NCBI GenBank assembly: GCA_025929805.1
Contig: JAICPP010000119.1
Span: 1-9,424 of the forward strand
Length of the DNA: 9,424 bases
Reading direction: 5' to 3'
Source of the DNA: Gemmatimonadales bacterium
GTDB taxonomy: Bacteria; Gemmatimonadota; Gemmatimonadetes; Gemmatimonadales; GWC2-71-9
The first letter of the stretch is position 1, and each line of letters opens with the position of its first letter. The notes beneath the pieces were generated by a model that was given only the letters and a program-made list of their open reading frames with translations, was not told the origin of the DNA and ran no database searches. Positions 7,816 through 9,424 of this stretch are shown here, piece by piece. The translations under genes were made by a program, and so were the position numbers.

Positions 7816-7817
7816 GA

Positions 7818-7934
7818 TCAGCCTTGCCGCTGTTTGTGCTTGGGATTGCGCTTGCAGATGATGCGGACCACGCCTTGTCGCTTGATGACCTTGCAGTGCT
7901 CGCAAATCGGCTTGACGCTCGAACGAACCTTCAC
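7818..7934 (-). CDS. rpmJ: 50S ribosomal protein L36, zinc-binding form
   Basis: The smallest large-subunit protein, 38 residues: it begins MKVRSSVKPICEHCKVIKRQ and ends KRNPKHKQRQG. C11, C14, C27 and H33 form the zinc-binding set of the C+ type of L36. The start codon is GTG (7934), with GGAG 6 nt upstream. It is the first gene of the ribosomal operon here, 2 nt ahead of rpsM, with a probable promoter just upstream. infA, map or secY, which often precede it, are not adjacent. Confidence 0.96.
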   Translation of the reverse strand: MKVRSSVKPICEHCKVIKRQGVVRIICKRNPKHKQRQG

Positions 7935-7969
7935 ACGCCTCTCCGGGACCGGTTTTGGGCTAGCTGAGA

Positions 7970-7999
7970 AATATAGTAACCTCCCAATCCGTCACGCAA
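7970..7999 (-). promoter_or_regulatory. Probable sigma-70-type promoter of the rpmJ operon
   Basis: On the minus strand TTGCGT (7999-7994) and TATATT (7975-7970) are separated by 18 bp, in an otherwise GC-rich region. Transcription would start near 7963, giving a leader of about 29 nt before the rpmJ GTG. The placement agrees with rpmJ being first in the operon. The elements were found by eye. Confidence 0.5.
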
Positions 8000-8039
8000 G
8001 TCGAGACCGGACATCAGCATTGGGTCACTTGCAGTGTAA

Positions 8040-8087
8040 CAGCTTCCAACCTTGGAGAAAAAACCCAGCTTCTTTAACTTGAAGCTG
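8040..8087 (+). promoter_or_regulatory. Candidate promoter and operator upstream of the cysteine-rich micro-ORF
   Basis: TTGGAG (8052-8057) and TAACTT (8075-8080) are separated by 17 bp and could be the -35 and -10 of a plus-strand promoter. The heptamer CAGCTTC occurs at 8040-8046 and 8066-8072, and its inverse GAAGCTG at 8081-8087. The last two form a dyad with an 8-nt centre that overlaps the putative -10, a placement expected of a repressor site. The dyad could instead be an RNA hairpin. No regulator is encoded nearby. Confidence 0.35.
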
Positions 8088-8114
8088 CGGGCTGGTCCCC
8101 GTAGGGAGGTCAGT

Positions 8115-8201
8115 ATGATGGAGGTTAAGAGCTGCGGCTGCATCAAGGGATGTTGCGATACGGGATGCTGCTGTGGCACCGGAGCTTGCACCTGCGGCTG
8201 A
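8115..8201 (+). CDS. Cysteine-rich micropeptide, metallothionein-like composition, unknown function
   Basis: A 28-codon ORF with nine cysteines, at residues 7, 9, 13, 14, 18, 19, 20, 25 and 27. They are arranged as CGC, CC, CCC and CTC clusters separated by short Gly/Thr/Asp/Lys stretches. Other residues are small or polar, and no hydrophobic or signal segment is present. GGGAGG (8104-8109) lies 5 nt before ATG 8115 and 8 nt before a second in-frame ATG at 8118, so initiation is well supported. Cys-x-Cys and Cys-Cys clustering with almost no aromatics is typical of metallothioneins, including 25-residue fungal ones. No specific family was recognised, and metal binding is inference. The ORF is divergent from rpmJ and convergent with the small secreted-protein gene ending at 8265. 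No downstream plus-strand gene exists for it to regulate as a leader peptide. No clear terminator follows. Confidence 0.6.
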   Translation: MMEVKSCGCIKGCCDTGCCCGTGACTCG

Positions 8202-8264
8202 CGTACTCTCTCAAGGCAAAGCTCAGCAGGCAAGACATGGTGCGGTAAGATTTGGCGCCCGCCG

Positions 8265-8681
8265 CTAGCCGATCACCCGGAATTCGACCAGGGTCCACCC
8301 ACTTTCCAGTCGTCGATACCCCAAAAGGAGAATCTGGATCCGAATGTTCTGGGTGCCGGCTACCCGGTACTTACGCTCCAGTTCTACATAGCCGCGGCGA
8401 GGACCGACTTCGCGGGCGGCTCGGACCAGGGTTTCCACCTCCTGACTGGAGGCCTGGAAGTCTGCGAGCAGCGCCGCCGCCTGGTCGGGACCCAACGCGA
8501 CCGATGGTTCGGCGCCGGGAAGCTGGATCAGGAGACGGGGACTCTGCGCTACGAGTGCAGACGCATTGTGTCCTACCCAGGCTCGCCGGGCTCGCTCGGC
8601 GGCCTCCCCGAGGTCGCCGTCTTGCGCCTGACCCGATGCCGGAAGGGCGACCAGCATTACCACCATTAGGACGCTACGCAC
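8265..8681 (-). CDS. Small secreted protein of unknown function, possibly NTF2-like (DUF4783-like)
   Basis: A 138-residue protein with an N-terminal signal peptide: R2, a hydrophobic stretch (residues 4-13) and a likely cleavage after A19 in ASGQAQ. The mature part begins with a charged helix (about 23-35), followed by LLIQLPGAEPSVALGPDQAAALLADF and a C-terminal alternating beta pattern ending GWTLVEFRV. This resembles secreted NTF2-fold proteins such as DUF4783, in which a short helix pair precedes a curved sheet; the resemblance is by eye. GTG 8681 is chosen because AGGAGG stands 4 nt upstream and the alternative ATG 8666 would remove the only basic residue of the signal peptide. It overlaps the end of pyrF by 16 nt, so it is co-transcribed with pyrimidine genes, although a periplasmic product has no obvious link to them. 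Confidence 0.8.
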   Translation of the reverse strand: MRSVLMVVMLVALPASGQAQDGDLGEAAERARRAWVGHNASALVAQSPRLLIQLPGAEPSVALGPDQAAALLADFQASSQEVETLVRAAREVGPRRGYVELERKYRVAGTQNIRIQILLLGYRRLESGWTLVEFRVIG

Positions 8682-9358
8682 CGCGCCTCCTTCATGAGCT
8701 CCTCCAGAACTGCTGCGGGGTCCTCTGCCTGGAGGACGGGACGGCCGACCACTAGATGGGTCGCTCCGTTGTTCGCTGCGTCCTTTGCAGTGGCCACGCG
8801 GACCTGGTCCCCTAAGGGATCCGAGCGTCGCCTGATCCCGGGGACCACGAGGTAGAGGTCAGGCCCGAGTCGCCGACGCAAGACCGATACCTCCTGCGGG
8901 GAGCAGACGATGCCCCGCAACCCTGCCAACACACCGATACGGGCCTGACGCTCGACTTCCTGCTGCAAATTCACCCTGCTCCGACCGACGGCACGGGCGT
9001 ATCCCACGGCATCGTAGGAGGTCAGCACGGTTACACCCACGAGGGCGAGCTCAGTGCCGGCGGCCACGGCTGCGGCTTCAAGCATGGCCGTCCCGCCCAC
9101 GATATGCACAGTGGCCATCGAGACACCCAGTTCGCGAGCCGCGGTAACAGCTCCGGCCACTGTGTTCGGAATGTCGTACCACTTGAGGTCGAGAAAGACA
9201 TTGAGGCCCCGATCGACCAGGGTCCGAATCAGGCCCGGTCCTTCACGGGTCACCAGCACCGGGCTGATCTTGACCCAACGAAGCTCCGGAAGTCTGTCCA
9301 GCAGCGGCAGCACATCGCCCGCCCTGGGGACATCGAGCGCCAGGATCAGCTCAGACAC
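8666..9358 (-). CDS. pyrF: Orotidine 5'-phosphate decarboxylase
   Basis: Performs the last step of UMP synthesis, decarboxylating OMP, in the cytoplasm. Numbering from GTG 9358 (230 residues), the LALDVP strand holds D9. K30 lies in WVKIS, and the catalytic DxKxxD is D57, K59 and D62 in FLDLKWYDIPNTVA. VTVLTSYD follows, and the phosphate-binding PGIR (173-176) and VVGRPVLQAEDP are at the end. Length is normal. Less usual are KIS where KVG is common and HIVGGTAM where HASGGRAM is common; neither affects the catalytic tetrad. Starts at GTG 9376 and 9364 are also in frame; 9358 is preferred because GGAG sits 7 nt before it and it forms the overlap GTGTCTGA with the upstream gene. The stop overlaps the next gene. 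Confidence 0.95.
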   Translation of the reverse strand: MSELILALDVPRAGDVLPLLDRLPELRWVKISPVLVTREGPGLIRTLVDRGLNVFLDLKWYDIPNTVAGAVTAARELGVSMATVHIVGGTAMLEAAAVAAGTELALVGVTVLTSYDAVGYARAVGRSRVNLQQEVERQARIGVLAGLRGIVCSPQEVSVLRRRLGPDLYLVVPGIRRRSDPLGDQVRVATAKDAANNGATHLVVGRPVLQAEDPAAVLEELMKEARCVAS

Positions 9359-9424
9359 CGTCACGCTCCAGATCACGCACGATCCGCTCCGGCAGGCGCG
9401 GGTCGGCCAGGGCGCCGGTCCCTA
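9351..9424 (-). CDS. pyrD: Dihydroorotate dehydrogenase, C-terminal end only (partial)
   Basis: The last 23 codons of a gene that enters from beyond the window. The residues GTGALADPRLPERIVRDLE followed by RDGV and TGA match the C-terminal pattern of dihydroorotate dehydrogenases, in which a phosphate-contacting GT(A/G) is followed by xxDP and a terminal helix. The enzyme oxidises dihydroorotate to orotate, two steps before the PyrF reaction, so the context agrees. The stop overlaps the pyrF start by 8 nt. Too little is visible to settle the class (1B is likely, by its usual pairing with pyrF). Confidence 0.68.
   Translation of the reverse strand, partial: GTGALADPRLPERIVRDLERDGV

Noticed and set aside
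7816..7905. N-terminal extension of S13 to 7905
   Set aside because: It reads through rpmJ in another frame and adds 30 residues absent from all S13 proteins; ATG 7815 has a proper ribosome binding site.
7174..8082. Plus-strand ORF of 302 codons spanning rpsK, rpsM and rpmJ
   Set aside because: It is antisense to three certain ribosomal protein genes, and the product looks like a mirror-frame artefact of GC-rich DNA.
7931..8233. Minus-strand ORF of 100 codons upstream of rpmJ
   Set aside because: It runs through the probable rpmJ promoter and opposite the cysteine-rich micro-ORF. The product is a Gln/Pro-rich run followed by unrelated sequence, and no homology is visible.
8202..8264. Possible terminator between the micro-ORF and the secreted-protein gene
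   Set aside because: Only a short GGCGCC palindrome is present, with no adjacent T-tract in either direction.
8252..8755. Plus-strand ORF of 167 codons opposite the secreted-protein gene and pyrF
   Set aside because: The product is Arg/Pro/Gly-rich with no domain, while the minus-strand frames have a signal peptide, strong ribosome binding site and catalytic motifs.

Overview
This window comes from a GC-rich bacterial chromosome. Almost every gene lies on the minus strand and has a recognisable housekeeping or cell-surface role. The RpoA N-terminus and the compact rpmJ-rpsM-rpsK-rpoA-rplQ order suggest Gemmatimonadota or a related phylum; this is impression only (about 0.5 confidence), because no marker search was possible.

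Layout, high to low coordinates on the minus strand. (1) 9424-8265: the C-terminal end of a probable pyrD, then pyrF (orotidine 5'-phosphate decarboxylase), then a small secreted protein of unknown function; each gene overlaps the next. (2) 8264-7935: an intergenic stretch with a probable promoter for the ribosomal operon. On the plus strand it carries a very small ORF at 8115-8201, with a strong ribosome binding site, whose product is one-third cysteine; this is the least expected feature of the window. (3) 7934-5516: rpmJ, rpsM, rpsK, rpoA and rplQ, tightly packed, except for a 93-bp gap between rpsK and rpoA. There rpsD, usual at this point, is absent and an inverted repeat built of GAGTCNG heptamers is present. 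(4) 5515-5447: a hairpin with an A-tract on one side and a T-rich tract on the other, serving as a shared terminator for the converging rplQ and rpmB. (5) 5255-5446, plus strand: rpmB (zinc-ribbon L28). (6) 5166 to below 1, minus strand: gmd, an rmd-like reductase and carB. The first two make GDP-6-deoxyhexose sugar donors from GDP-mannose; carB is the large subunit of carbamoyl-phosphate synthase and lacks only its last residues.

Functionally the window mixes pyrimidine biosynthesis (carB, pyrD, pyrF), the core of the ribosome and RNA polymerase, and deoxysugar synthesis for surface polysaccharide. No mobile elements, CRISPR arrays, tRNAs or rRNAs were seen. Apart from the cysteine-rich micro-ORF and its upstream repeats, the genes are conventional.
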